Origin: an uncultured Eubacteriales bacterium | Lineage (GTDB): Bacteria; Bacillota; Clostridia; Christensenellales; Borkfalkiaceae | Reading direction: 5' to 3' | Length of the DNA: 64,000 nucleotides | NCBI GenBank assembly: GCA_905209085.1 | Contig: CAJLRM010000006.1 | Location: 131,782-195,781 of the forward strand | In this document: one piece after another, positions 51,787 through 61,032 of the stretch | Position numbering within the stretch: position 1 is the first letter of the stretch | Layout of the letters: each line of letters starts with the position of its first letter | Program-made: the position numbers and the translations under genes | The notes under the pieces: generated by a model | The model's database searches: none | What the model saw: only the letters and a program-made list of their open reading frames with translations | What the model was told of the DNA's origin: nothing

Positions 51787-54700
51787 TTATACGCGTTTAT
51801 CGCGCGGGGGAGTTCCGAAATATTTTTGATAAAATTCCACGATTTTCCGCCGCGCGGCGTCGGGCACGAGAGGGGGATTTTTCGCGGGCTTGGCGATATA
51901 ATATCCCTGCACGAAATCGCACCCCAGACGAATAACCGTTTCCAGCTCCTCCTGCGTTTCCACGCCTTCCGCGATACACAGCATCTTGCGCTCTTTGGCG
52001 AAGCTCACGAGATTGGAAATGATTTTCTGGCGCTCGTTGTCCTTGTTGACGTTTCTCACCAAAAGCATATCGATCTTTATAAAATCGGGGAAAAATTCCA
52101 GCAGTACCGCCTCGCCGTTGTATCCCGTACCGTAATCGTCCAAGGCGATGCGGGCGCCGCAGTCGCGGATATGGTTGAGCTTATGCTGCATGGCATTATA
52201 GGAGGCCCGCTCATATTCCGTAAATTCGACGACGATATGCTGGAAATCGCGGCTGTATTTGTCTTTGAGTTCCCGCCATTCTTCGTCCTTTAAATCCTGA
52301 CTGGGAACGGAATTGATAAACAAACGGACGGAAGGGGGCATACGGAGCGCTTCAAAGTCCCGGATCCCCTTAAAGAAGGTCAGTTTTTCCAGCTGTCCCA
52401 AACGGTAGTGGAACTGCGCTACGTTGAAAATATCCTGCGGGGATTTGAAGATGGGCAAAAGAGAACGCATCAGCGTTTCATAGCCGTAAATTTCCCCCGT
52501 TTGCAGACTGACGATCGGCTGATAGTGAAACTCCACCAGCTCGTTTTCGAGCAAATTGAACAGGTCTTCTTTGCTGCCGAGCAGGAAGGAGTTTTTAAGG
52601 TAAGTATTGCTGTCGTAATAAGCCAGCTCTCCCTTGGCGGTGGTCTTGATCTCGTACATGGCGAAATCCGCAAAGCGCATCAGCTGTTCGTGGCTCTGGC
52701 TGTCCTGAGGAAACAAACTGACCCCGCCCGAGATGCGGACGCGGATATTATCGCCGCCCGGCACCGTGACAAACCCGTTTTTAAAGGCGAGATAAATTTG
52801 TTTCACGTCTTTTTTTACGGCTTCCACGCTGTCGTAGCCGTAAATAAACGCATAAAATTCGTCGCCCGAACGTCTGCCGTAAATTTTGCGCGGCAGTTTT
52901 TTACATTCCGCCACGAGGCACTGCGCGGCGCTTTGGATATACCGATCTCCGAAGTCGTGGCCGTAATTGTCGTTGATGTATTTGAGATTGTCGATGTCGA
53001 ACATCATAAAGGCGCCGATGCCCAGATTGCCTCTTTCAAACAGTTTTTCGATGTTTTCGGAAAAAGCTCTTCGATTGTAAATGCCGCACAAAACGTCGAA
53101 GTTGCGTTCGAAAATGAGCGTTTCCTTTTCCCGATAGGAGGAAGTGACGTTGTTGACGATGCCGAGCACCCGCCTTCCGTCGTCCTGTTTCACTCGGCGC
53201 ATTTCCACCCAGCGGGTATTGCCGTCATCGTCCTCGAATTTATAGACGATCAGGGATTGTTCGTCGTCGGGCAGTTCCTGAGTTTGAATGACGCGGGGTT
53301 CCATTTTGTCGAGAAAATCGGAAAAATCCGCGAGGGAAAACTCTTTGAAGGGAGGGTGCTGGGCAATCCCGAACACATCTCCGAAATTTTCCGTCATAAA
53401 AAGGTAGCCGCTCTCGACGTCGTATTCGAAAGACGCCACGGGCATCCCCGTAAGGGCAATCGTTTTTTCGAGCTTCATATTCGCTTCGAAAACACGGCTG
53501 CTGAGCTGCTCGATAGCGCCTGTCAGGTTGTCTATTTCCTTGATGGCGGTAGGCGTGAATTTCAATACGGGCACGGCGGCGGTGTCTTTGATCTTTTTGG
53601 TGAGCGCCGTAATGGGGCGGGAAATGAGATAGGAAACGAGCGCCGCGATCAGGATGGCGACCAAAAAGGCGAGAACGAGAAAACGGATGATGGTGGAAAA
53701 AATCGAACCGATTTCTTCAAAGAGAATATCCTCGTCGATCACCGCAAAGAGCACCCATTGTTCGTCGGAAAAGGGCAGGCCGTTTTCGTAAAGACGGATT
53801 TGTTTGACTGCCAAACAATATTTTTCTTGCCCGGTCTGTATCGTATAGACGTTTTCGGCGTCTGTGGCGGAATAGGTCATGTCCGAGCGCTTGGCTTGGG
53901 TGAAAAATTCATCGCCGCCGAAGCCCGCGATGATGGCGTTGGGTTCGGAAAAATATCCCGTTGTGTTCGCCAGCGACAGAAGATAAGTGCCTTCGTTCTG
54001 GTCGTTCAATTCGTAGAACGGCAGCAGCTTTTTGAACAGCGTTTCCGCGATGTCTATGCCGTACACGCCGAACACCGTCCCGTCTTTGGCGATCAGGGGA
54101 ACGCTGTAAGAGGACACCTTGACGGATTGATTGATAAAGGTCCTTAGAGGCGACCACCAGCCGCACTGCGCATAGGAAATATCCGATTGATCCTTAGATA
54201 GTTCGGTATAAGTGAAAAGCGGCCGCGTAAAAAATTCCGACCACGTTTCGTTTTCCGATTGAAAGGAAAATTTGAATTTTCGGTAGCTGCTGCTGATCAT
54301 CGGACCAGATTCAAATTCCATAGGCGCCACTTCGATCGTGAGGTCGGAATTGTCCGCCGTGTTTGTATCGGGATCGTTGTCCCGCAAATACAATCCGTAA
54401 CGATTTGCGAGAGCATTCTCTCCGAAAACCACGAAAGACCCCGTCGAATAGGAAATGCGCATAGAGTCCGCGACGGTTACGGCCACGTCGTTGATGAGGC
54501 GCGTGCTTAGCTCTTTAAGCGCGTCGTCTTCTAATTCCATAAATTCTTTTGCCGTCAAATTTTGTTCCGCAAAGAGCGTTTCCGCGGCGGTTATGATTTT
54601 GTCATAGGTATATTCGACGTTCATCCATCGATTGGCGGCGGTACTTTCGATACTGGAAATTCTCAAATTGGTTTGGTTGTAAAAAGCAGTCCGTTTGTTA

Positions 54701-54843
54701 TATCGCATTTTGTCGAAAGTGCCGCTCAAAAACACCGCGGAAAGAAATATCGCGGTTTGCATCATGAACACGAGGGTCATGGGAATGAGTATTTTCGTCA
54801 TTATCGAACGATTCTTTTTCGGACGGCTGCCTTTCTTTGCCAT
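51787..54843 (-). CDS. Membrane Cache-PAS-GGDEF-EAL c-di-GMP protein
   Basis: 1018 residues. Membrane helix 17-38, a large outer Cache-type sensor (about 40-375), second helix near 380-405, a HAMP-like stretch, a PAS-like domain (about 455-560), then a GGDEF domain with active-site RSGDEF (Asp661) and an EAL domain (E789 in ETLMR, then INSVP, EFTEYE, ALDDYGTGY, IKID, AEGVET, QGYYIAKP). The EAL catalytic residues are all kept, though the motif itself is ETL. The GGDEF lacks an RxxD inhibitory site. It could make and degrade c-di-GMP. It lies 71 bases after a solute-binding lipoprotein, its probable partner. Confidence 0.92.
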   Translation of the reverse strand: MAKKGSRPKKNRSIMTKILIPMTLVFMMQTAIFLSAVFLSGTFDKMRYNKRTAFYNQTNLRISSIESTAANRWMNVEYTYDKIITAAETLFAEQNLTAKEFMELEDDALKELSTRLINDVAVTVADSMRISYSTGSFVVFGENALANRYGLYLRDNDPDTNTADNSDLTIEVAPMEFESGPMISSSYRKFKFSFQSENETWSEFFTRPLFTYTELSKDQSDISYAQCGWWSPLRTFINQSVKVSSYSVPLIAKDGTVFGVYGIDIAETLFKKLLPFYELNDQNEGTYLLSLANTTGYFSEPNAIIAGFGGDEFFTQAKRSDMTYSATDAENVYTIQTGQEKYCLAVKQIRLYENGLPFSDEQWVLFAVIDEDILFEEIGSIFSTIIRFLVLAFLVAILIAALVSYLISRPITALTKKIKDTAAVPVLKFTPTAIKEIDNLTGAIEQLSSRVFEANMKLEKTIALTGMPVASFEYDVESGYLFMTENFGDVFGIAQHPPFKEFSLADFSDFLDKMEPRVIQTQELPDDEQSLIVYKFEDDDGNTRWVEMRRVKQDDGRRVLGIVNNVTSSYREKETLIFERNFDVLCGIYNRRAFSENIEKLFERGNLGIGAFMMFDIDNLKYINDNYGHDFGDRYIQSAAQCLVAECKKLPRKIYGRRSGDEFYAFIYGYDSVEAVKKDVKQIYLAFKNGFVTVPGGDNIRVRISGGVSLFPQDSQSHEQLMRFADFAMYEIKTTAKGELAYYDSNTYLKNSFLLGSKEDLFNLLENELVEFHYQPIVSLQTGEIYGYETLMRSLLPIFKSPQDIFNVAQFHYRLGQLEKLTFFKGIRDFEALRMPPSVRLFINSVPSQDLKDEEWRELKDKYSRDFQHIVVEFTEYERASYNAMQHKLNHIRDCGARIALDDYGTGYNGEAVLLEFFPDFIKIDMLLVRNVNKDNERQKIISNLVSFAKERKMLCIAEGVETQEELETVIRLGCDFVQGYYIAKPAKNPPLVPDAARRKIVEFYQKYFGTPPRDKRV

Positions 54844-54914
54844 AGAGTGACCTTTATCGAAGAATGAATAAAAAACGGAAAACGCGGGTTAAGAATTATA
54901 AAGTCTGACGCGGG

Positions 54915-56540
54915 TCATCCAAGCGCGGCGACGATTCCGGAAAGTTCGTTGAACCAGTTTTCGAAAGGATAGGCGGCAAGCTCCGCCTCGGCCGCTTGTG
55001 AACGGGTTTCGCCATTTTTCACGCGCTGTTCGACGAGCGCCAAAAGATCCGAGGCGTTTTTTAAATTTTCCATGCCGAGTCCGGAGGGTTTTGTGCCCGT
55101 CAGGGCGTATTCGAAAATCTTGCGGATTTTCGCGCTGTTTTCATAGGGGAAGGAGGCCCAGACCTCGTAACTCGTCATGGTTTCGTAGGTGGCTTTATAG
55201 GTATCGAGTAAAATTTTGTTGGATGCTTTCAAATCGGATTTGATCTGCGCGATCTCTTGCGCCGTGAAATCGCTTTCTCCCTTTTCTTCCTTTTCCAGAT
55301 AATTTCTCCATTCGTTGTTTATGACGGCGGTCTGGATTTTATCGAGTCCGTCGCTCGCGTAAGCGGATTGAAGGACGGGAACATAGTTCATGGAAGCGGC
55401 AAAGTCCTCGTTTTCCGAAAGATATTTGATGAATACGGCGGAGGCGTATTCCGTCACCGTATCCGATTTGCTCACGGCAAGTCCCGCGCCCTGCTGGATG
55501 GCGACGGCCTTAGCGTCTTTGAATACGGGGATGGGCGCCACGTACGTTTCGATGTCGTAAGAATGATCGTCGTCTATCTGCACCGCCTTGGGAAAATAGG
55601 TGGCGCTGGACGTGGAGCCTACGTAGGAGAGGATGTTCCCCGTCTGCACATCTCCTGAACGATAACGTTCCTTGCTGTAAAAATATCCTTTTACATAAGG
55701 GACATAAAAATTATCGTAAATACGGCGGAACGTTTCTTTGTCGAGAATTACTTGTACGGAATCTTCGCTCGGCTGAATGACCGTTTTGCCGAGGGAATGC
55801 GCGGAGGTAAGGATATAATTCGCCAAGGCGTCGCGTCCGAAAAAGGCTTTTCCCTCCGACCATTGATAATATTTCTCCGCGGTGTCTGTGACGCCCTCGA
55901 TCGTTTTTAAATCGTCGAGGCTCACTTTGTCCTTTTCCGCGGCCTTCGCGTTATAAGCCGTTTCGAAATTATCCCAATCTGTTTTATTCAGCATGAATAC
56001 TTCCGTAGACTTTGCCGTGGGAATAAGCTTCAAACCGTCGTTTATGTAGCCTTCTTCGAAAAAGTTTTCCACGTAATTTTCCGTTTCGCTCTTTGTGAAA
56101 TAGTTGTCGAGGGAAGCGATATTATGATAGGTGTCATCCAGGGATTTCAGGTCGTCGGAGTAGACTTGGAAGATCTGAGGCATATCGGGCTTTCCGGGCG
56201 TCTTTTTGGAAGAGGCTTCAAGCGCTTCCGTCAGCTTGGTAACGCTGTCGTAGCTGGTATGCTCGACATAAATATTTTTTGATTTGCCGCGGGTCTTGTT
56301 GAATTCGTTTATCGTTTTGCCGAAAGCGATGGATTGCTCGTTATTGTAATAGGTCCACACGGAAAGGTTGATTTTTTCCTTGTGGCCTTGAAGGAGCTTT
56401 TCATATGCTTCGAGGCCGGCGGCGGCATCGGAAGAACTGTTTGAGCCTTCGTCATTGTTTCCGCAGGCGGCAGCCCCGAAAAACGAGCAGAGCAGCGTAA
56501 GAACGAGGGCTGAGGTAAGAAGTTTTTTTAATTTATTCAT
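54915..56540 (-). CDS. Solute-binding lipoprotein (sugar-type), orphan
   Basis: 541 residues. Signal peptide with lipobox AAAC near residue 26, then a Ser/Asn linker and a large two-lobed binding domain of the extracellular solute-binding type (LSVWTYYNNEQSIAFGKTINEFNKTRGKSKNIYVEHTSYDSVTKLTEAL...). It resembles family 1 binding proteins for sugars. There are no ABC permease genes next to it. It is followed by the Cache-GGDEF-EAL gene, so it may work as a ligand sensor for c-di-GMP signalling. Start has GAGGAACATTT upstream. Confidence 0.85.
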   Translation of the reverse strand: MNKLKKLLTSALVLTLLCSFFGAAACGNNDEGSNSSSDAAAGLEAYEKLLQGHKEKINLSVWTYYNNEQSIAFGKTINEFNKTRGKSKNIYVEHTSYDSVTKLTEALEASSKKTPGKPDMPQIFQVYSDDLKSLDDTYHNIASLDNYFTKSETENYVENFFEEGYINDGLKLIPTAKSTEVFMLNKTDWDNFETAYNAKAAEKDKVSLDDLKTIEGVTDTAEKYYQWSEGKAFFGRDALANYILTSAHSLGKTVIQPSEDSVQVILDKETFRRIYDNFYVPYVKGYFYSKERYRSGDVQTGNILSYVGSTSSATYFPKAVQIDDDHSYDIETYVAPIPVFKDAKAVAIQQGAGLAVSKSDTVTEYASAVFIKYLSENEDFAASMNYVPVLQSAYASDGLDKIQTAVINNEWRNYLEKEEKGESDFTAQEIAQIKSDLKASNKILLDTYKATYETMTSYEVWASFPYENSAKIRKIFEYALTGTKPSGLGMENLKNASDLLALVEQRVKNGETRSQAAEAELAAYPFENWFNELSGIVAALG

Positions 56541-56920
56541 AAATGTTCCTCAAATAATTTATCTCGGCAAATGATTTCGTACTTCGAAAAAATTAGTCTG
56601 CATTCATTATACTACATATTTTTGCAAAATGCAAGCCCAAGCGGAAAATATTATCGTTTTACGGAAAATAAGCGCAATAAGGGCAGAAGGGAAAAGATGA
56701 GAAGAACAGAGGACTTGCGAAAGAAAAAAATGGTTCCGAAAGGACTTTTCATATAAAAAATCCTTCGGAACCGCAAACGATTTTATAAATAGTCGAAGAT
56801 TTATTGATAGTGGTTGAAAATTTTTTTAAGAGCCAAAAGAGGAAGAGAAAAAAACGGCGTTCCGAGTTTATTCCTTTTCCCTAAATTGAAAGGGGCAGGG
56901 ATGGGATGAATGAGAAGATA
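56541..56920 (-). other. Intergenic region between yitT and the binding protein
   Basis: No gene was found. It holds the yitT terminator (56722-56773) and the promoter region of the binding protein. Confidence 0.5.
56722..56773 (-). terminator. Terminator of yitT, minus strand
   Basis: Minus strand GGTTCCGAAGGA pairs with TCCTTTCGGAACC, followed by ATTTTTTTC. Confidence 0.75.
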
Positions 56921-57973
56921 TTATTTTTTATTCGTTTTATCCGAAAGAATTTCAAAAGGATTTTTTCTCGGATGATTGTCGAATTTTCCGTAAACTTCAT
57001 TGACGCGGCAGGAATAAGAGAAAGACGTGCTGTATTTTTTGAGGATTTTTAAAAATTCTCCCACTTGACGTTTGCGGACAATACAGATGAGCAGCGCTTT
57101 ATTGCTGTGCGTATACATTCCTTCCGCATTCAGGGTCGTCACGCCCCTGCCCAGCTTTTCCATGAGTTCGGCGGAAAGTTCCTCCGCTTTATCCGTAATA
57201 ATTTCAAACTTATAGCCGCTCTTCAAGCCTTGCAGCATGAAATCCACCACGATGTCGGAAATGAAGATATTGGAAAGGGTGGAAATCACGGAATTGGTCC
57301 CCGAACGATAGACAAAAAATGCCAGAACGACGACGGACGCATCCATGGCGAAGGCAAGCCAGGCGATATTCTTTTCGGGATGAAAACGCTTGATGAGGGC
57401 GGAAATCGCGTAAGTGCCGCCGGAAGCGCCGAAACGGCGGATCATTAGAGAAAAGCCGAAGCCCGAAATGACCCCGACTCCGATAGAGGCAAAGACGAGA
57501 TTGTTCCCCTCCTGAAAACAGCCGCCTCCGCGGATTGCCCCATAATAGGGAAGTCCGTAACGGGTATGGAGGGATTTGAAGAGCATTAAAAGCAGGGACT
57601 GAAATACCAGATAGACGATCAGCATGATGCCCGTTTTGCGGCTCACGAAAATGACGGCGAGAATAAAAATCGGAACGTTGAGAAGGAGCATAAAAATGCT
57701 CATGTTCAGCGTCACTTCGCCGAAATAATCGGCGGTCAGAGAGCCGAGAATAGAGGCGATGCCGGTAATGCCGCCGGGAGCGAAACGGTTGTAATTGGAA
57801 AAATAATAGAGAGAAGCGGAAACGAGCAGCGCCGAAATAAAGCAAATAAAAACGTCGAAAACAAGAGTGCCGGGGCGAAGGTCGTCTTTCTCCGGGGCAG
57901 GCAGGTCGGGACGCTTTTTTTCGTTCTCTTCGGACGGAAGATGGGTAGATTCCGCTTCATTGGTAGTATCCAT
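56921..57973 (-). CDS. YitT family membrane protein with DUF2179 tail
   Basis: 350 residues. An acidic hydrophilic front of about 40 residues, five or six membrane helices (YFSNYNRFAPGGITGIASILGSL, GFGFSLMIRRFGASGGTYAISALI: the YitT repeat pattern) and a C-terminal DUF2179 domain (GRGVTTLNAEGMYTHSNKALLICIVRKRQVGEFLKILK). Function is unknown, perhaps a transporter. Start follows GAGGAATTTTAAT. Confidence 0.9.
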   Translation of the reverse strand: MDTTNEAESTHLPSEENEKKRPDLPAPEKDDLRPGTLVFDVFICFISALLVSASLYYFSNYNRFAPGGITGIASILGSLTADYFGEVTLNMSIFMLLLNVPIFILAVIFVSRKTGIMLIVYLVFQSLLLMLFKSLHTRYGLPYYGAIRGGGCFQEGNNLVFASIGVGVISGFGFSLMIRRFGASGGTYAISALIKRFHPEKNIAWLAFAMDASVVVLAFFVYRSGTNSVISTLSNIFISDIVVDFMLQGLKSGYKFEIITDKAEELSAELMEKLGRGVTTLNAEGMYTHSNKALLICIVRKRQVGEFLKILKKYSTSFSYSCRVNEVYGKFDNHPRKNPFEILSDKTNKK

Positions 57974-58141
57974 ATTAAAATTCCTCAGTGGGATGATTTA
58001 CTCTCTAATAATATAGTACATTTTGTTGAATAAAACAAGTGATTTTATGTGCTTTCACAAGAAATTTTCTTTGAAAAAAAGGATGCTCGGGCAGTTGTAC
58101 GGGAATTTTTGAAAAAGAAGAAAATTTTTTCCGTAAAAAGA

Positions 58142-58170
58142 TTGACAAGAAAGAAAAAAAGTGATATACT
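58142..58170 (+). promoter_or_regulatory. Promoter of tRNA-Val
   Basis: TTGACA and TATACT are spaced by 17 bases. Confidence 0.8.
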
Positions 58171-58202
58171 GACAACGTTCTATTCGGATAGTTGTATAAA
58201 AT

Positions 58203-58279
58203 GGTCTCGTAGCTCAGTTGGTTAGAGCGCATGCTTCACATGCATGAGGTCGAAGGTTCGAGCCCTTTCGAGACCACCA
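58203..58279 (+). tRNA. tRNA-Val (CAC)
   Basis: Acceptor GGTCTCG/CGAGACC, anticodon loop TTCACAT, encoded CCA. Confidence 0.95.
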
Positions 58280-58299
58280 TGATAAATAAAATGTTTTGT

Positions 58300-58335
58300 C
58301 CAAAGCCCCTGATTTTTTCAGGGGCTTTGATTTTA
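58300..58335 (+). terminator. Terminator of tRNA-Val
   Basis: CAAAGCCCCTGA pairs with TCAGGGGCTTTG, then ATTTTA. Confidence 0.85.
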
Positions 58336-58818
58336 TAAATGGGGATAGCCGCAAACGACCTCACAAAGAAAGCCGCGCGATTATCGCGCGGCTTGGAAAG
58401 AGAAGCGATGAATGGAAATAAAAAGTTCGATTTCGCATCATGCGAGCGCTGCCTCCCGACTATAAAAACAAATCAGATTGATTTTGAAAAGATACGCATC
58501 TTTCTATGAGCGGCAGAATGGGCGCTGTTTCGTTTGAAAAACTAAAAACGGATAAGTTTTGGAAAAAATGTAGTAAGATTTATATGCGATAGGCAATAAA
58601 GGAAAACTTAAATTTTACGTGAAGGCCCTTTGTGCGAATTTTTAAAGCGAGGGGATTTTTACGCGCAAGACAGGCTGGAAGGATGATGCGCCAAGACTTC
58701 AAAAACGCAGGAAAAACGATGAAAAGAAAGACAAAAGCGATGGACGAAAGACTTGGGATTATGTTATACTGATAAAAGTAAGGAATAACGTCCGCATAAA
58801 CGCGGCGAAGGGGACAAA
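58336..58818 (+). other. Intergenic region before the beta-galactosidase
   Basis: No gene. A GC-rich inverted repeat AGCCGCGCGA/TCGCGCGGCT at 58371-58393 lacks a T run. A likely -10 TATACT lies at 58765-58770. Confidence 0.5.
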
Positions 58819-60867
58819 ATGAAAGAAAAAAAGTTTATCAATGAAAAGTTTTCACACCTTATGTACGGCGGGGACTATAACCCGGAGCAGTGGATAGAAG
58901 ACAAGCAGGTATGGGATGAAGATATGAAGCTCATGAAAAAAGCCGCCTGCAACGAGATGACTGTCGGAATTTTTTCCTGGGCGACGCTGGAACCGGAAGA
59001 AGGGAAATACGACTTTTCCTTTTTAGATGAAATTATAGAAAAGATCTATCAGAACGGCGGCAGAGTCGTGCTGGCTACCCCCAGCGGCGCCCGCCCTCAT
59101 TGGATGGCGGATAAATATCCCGAGGTCCTGCGCGTAAATTCTCATGGAGAACGGCAGCACTTCGGCGCGCGTCACAATCACTGCTATACCTCTCCCGTCT
59201 ATCGGGAAAAAGTGCGGGAAATAAACACGCTGCTCGCGCAGCGCTACGGAAAGCATCCGGCTGTCGTCGCCTGGCATATTTCCAACGAATACGGCGGTAT
59301 GTGTTATTGCCCTCTCTGTCAGGAGGCATTTCGCAATTATCTGAAAGAGAGGTATCAGGGAAGCATTGAGAAGCTCAATCGCGCTTATTGGTCGACGTTT
59401 TGGAGCCATACTTATACCGGCTTCGAACAAATCGAAGCGCCGTCGGAAATCGGAGAAACCTGTATTCACGGCTTAAACCTGGATTGGAGGCGCTTCGTTT
59501 CCCATCAGACGCTGGATTTTATGAGGGCGGAAATTAAGCCGATAAAAAAATTCTCTCCCGACGTCCCCGTTACGACGAATATGATGCCCGCTTTTTACGA
59601 TCTCAATTACTGGGAGTTTGCGGATTCTTTGGACGTCGCTGCTTGGGACAGTTATCCCGACTGGCATTTGCACGGGCACTTTCGGACGGCGGCGCAGACG
59701 GCGTTTTGGCACGATTTTTTCCGTTCCCTCAAAAAACGGCCCTTTATGCTGATGGAGAGCGCGCCTGGCTTGGTTAACTGGAAGGAAATCAACAAACTTA
59801 AACGCCCGGGTATGGACAAACTTTCCGCTTTGCAGGCGATCGCGCACGGCAGCGACACCGTACAATATTTTCAATGGCGCAAGAGCCGCGGCAGCGTAGA
59901 AAAATTCCACGGCGCGGTGGTAGACCACGTCGGCACGGACGAAACGCGCGTTTTTAAAGCGGTGAAAGAAACGGGCGAACTGCTGCAAAAGATAGACGAG
60001 GTCGCGGGAAGCGCGGTGGAGTCGAAAGTCGCGATTATATTCGACTGGGAAAACAGGTGGGCGCTGGACGACAGTCAGGGCTTTAAACGTTATGAAAAGC
60101 GATATGCGGATACTTGTGTGGACTATTACGAAACGCTTTGGCGGCGTGCGGTTTCTGTCGATATCGTCAGCGCGCACGGCGATTTTTCGGGGTACGATCT
60201 CGTCATAGCTCCCATGCTGTATATGACGGACGAAGACACCGTTTCCCGCTTGGAAAAATATGTGCGGGACGGAGGGACCCTGTATGCAACTTATCTGCTC
60301 GGAATGGTGGACGGAACGGACCTTTGCTATCTCGGAGGATTTCCGGGCGGAAAATTAAAGGAGGTATTCGGAATCTGGAATGAAGAGATCGATACGCTGT
60401 GTGCAGAGGAACGGGGCAGGATTGCGTCGAACGATAAAAAAGAGTATGAAGCGCAGGATTTTTGCGAGGTGATTCATTTGCGGGGCGCTAAGGCTTTGGC
60501 GGAATATGCGGCGGATTTTTATCGGGGCGCGCCCGCGTATACGGTCAACGATTACGGCAAGGGACGCGCTTATTATCAGGCGTTCCGCGATACGGGCGAA
60601 TTTAAGGGGTGGGCGCTCAAAAATATTCTCGACGATTTAAAGATAAAAGGGGCGGTCCCGACCGCGGACGGAAATCTGCCGCAGGGCGTCACGGCGCATA
60701 GGCGCACGAACGGAGAGGACGAGTTCCTGTTTGTGGAAAACTATTCGGGAGAGGAGGTCGAAAATATATCGCTCGGAAGGAAGTATACGGATATGGAAAC
60801 GGCGGAAACAGTATCCTCGATATCCCTGTTTCCTTATGGGATAAAAGTGTTAAAGGCGGATAAATAA
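58819..60867 (+). CDS. GH42 beta-galactosidase
   Basis: 682 residues, the normal GH42 length. The GH42 barrel starts HLMYGGDYNPEQW; the acid/base Glu157 lies in WHISNEYGG and the nucleophile Glu313 in LMESAPGLVNW. The four Zn cysteines of GH42 are kept: Cys122 and Cys162, 164, 167 (MCYCPLC). A trimerisation domain and a C-terminal beta domain follow. It cleaves terminal beta-galactose. It has no signal peptide, so it acts inside the cell on imported oligosaccharides. The RBS is GAAGGGGACAAA. Confidence 0.94.
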   Translation: MKEKKFINEKFSHLMYGGDYNPEQWIEDKQVWDEDMKLMKKAACNEMTVGIFSWATLEPEEGKYDFSFLDEIIEKIYQNGGRVVLATPSGARPHWMADKYPEVLRVNSHGERQHFGARHNHCYTSPVYREKVREINTLLAQRYGKHPAVVAWHISNEYGGMCYCPLCQEAFRNYLKERYQGSIEKLNRAYWSTFWSHTYTGFEQIEAPSEIGETCIHGLNLDWRRFVSHQTLDFMRAEIKPIKKFSPDVPVTTNMMPAFYDLNYWEFADSLDVAAWDSYPDWHLHGHFRTAAQTAFWHDFFRSLKKRPFMLMESAPGLVNWKEINKLKRPGMDKLSALQAIAHGSDTVQYFQWRKSRGSVEKFHGAVVDHVGTDETRVFKAVKETGELLQKIDEVAGSAVESKVAIIFDWENRWALDDSQGFKRYEKRYADTCVDYYETLWRRAVSVDIVSAHGDFSGYDLVIAPMLYMTDEDTVSRLEKYVRDGGTLYATYLLGMVDGTDLCYLGGFPGGKLKEVFGIWNEEIDTLCAEERGRIASNDKKEYEAQDFCEVIHLRGAKALAEYAADFYRGAPAYTVNDYGKGRAYYQAFRDTGEFKGWALKNILDDLKIKGAVPTADGNLPQGVTAHRRTNGEDEFLFVENYSGEEVENISLGRKYTDMETAETVSSISLFPYGIKVLKADK

Positions 60868-60872
60868 AAATT

Positions 60873-60915
60873 AAAAAAGACACGGCGGAATTTCAGTTTC
60901 ACGCTGTGTTTTTTA
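60873..60915 (+). terminator. Terminator of the beta-galactosidase gene
   Basis: ACACGGCG pairs with CGCTGTGT, then TTTTTT. Confidence 0.75.
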
Positions 60916-61032
60916 GTATCTTTAAAAAAAGGAATTTTCCGATACATTGGTGAAAGAATTTAGGATAAAAGAAAGTGAAAGTTTGCTCATTCTATGATAT
61001 AATAAAAGAAAAGCCGCAAAAGGAGAGGGGAA

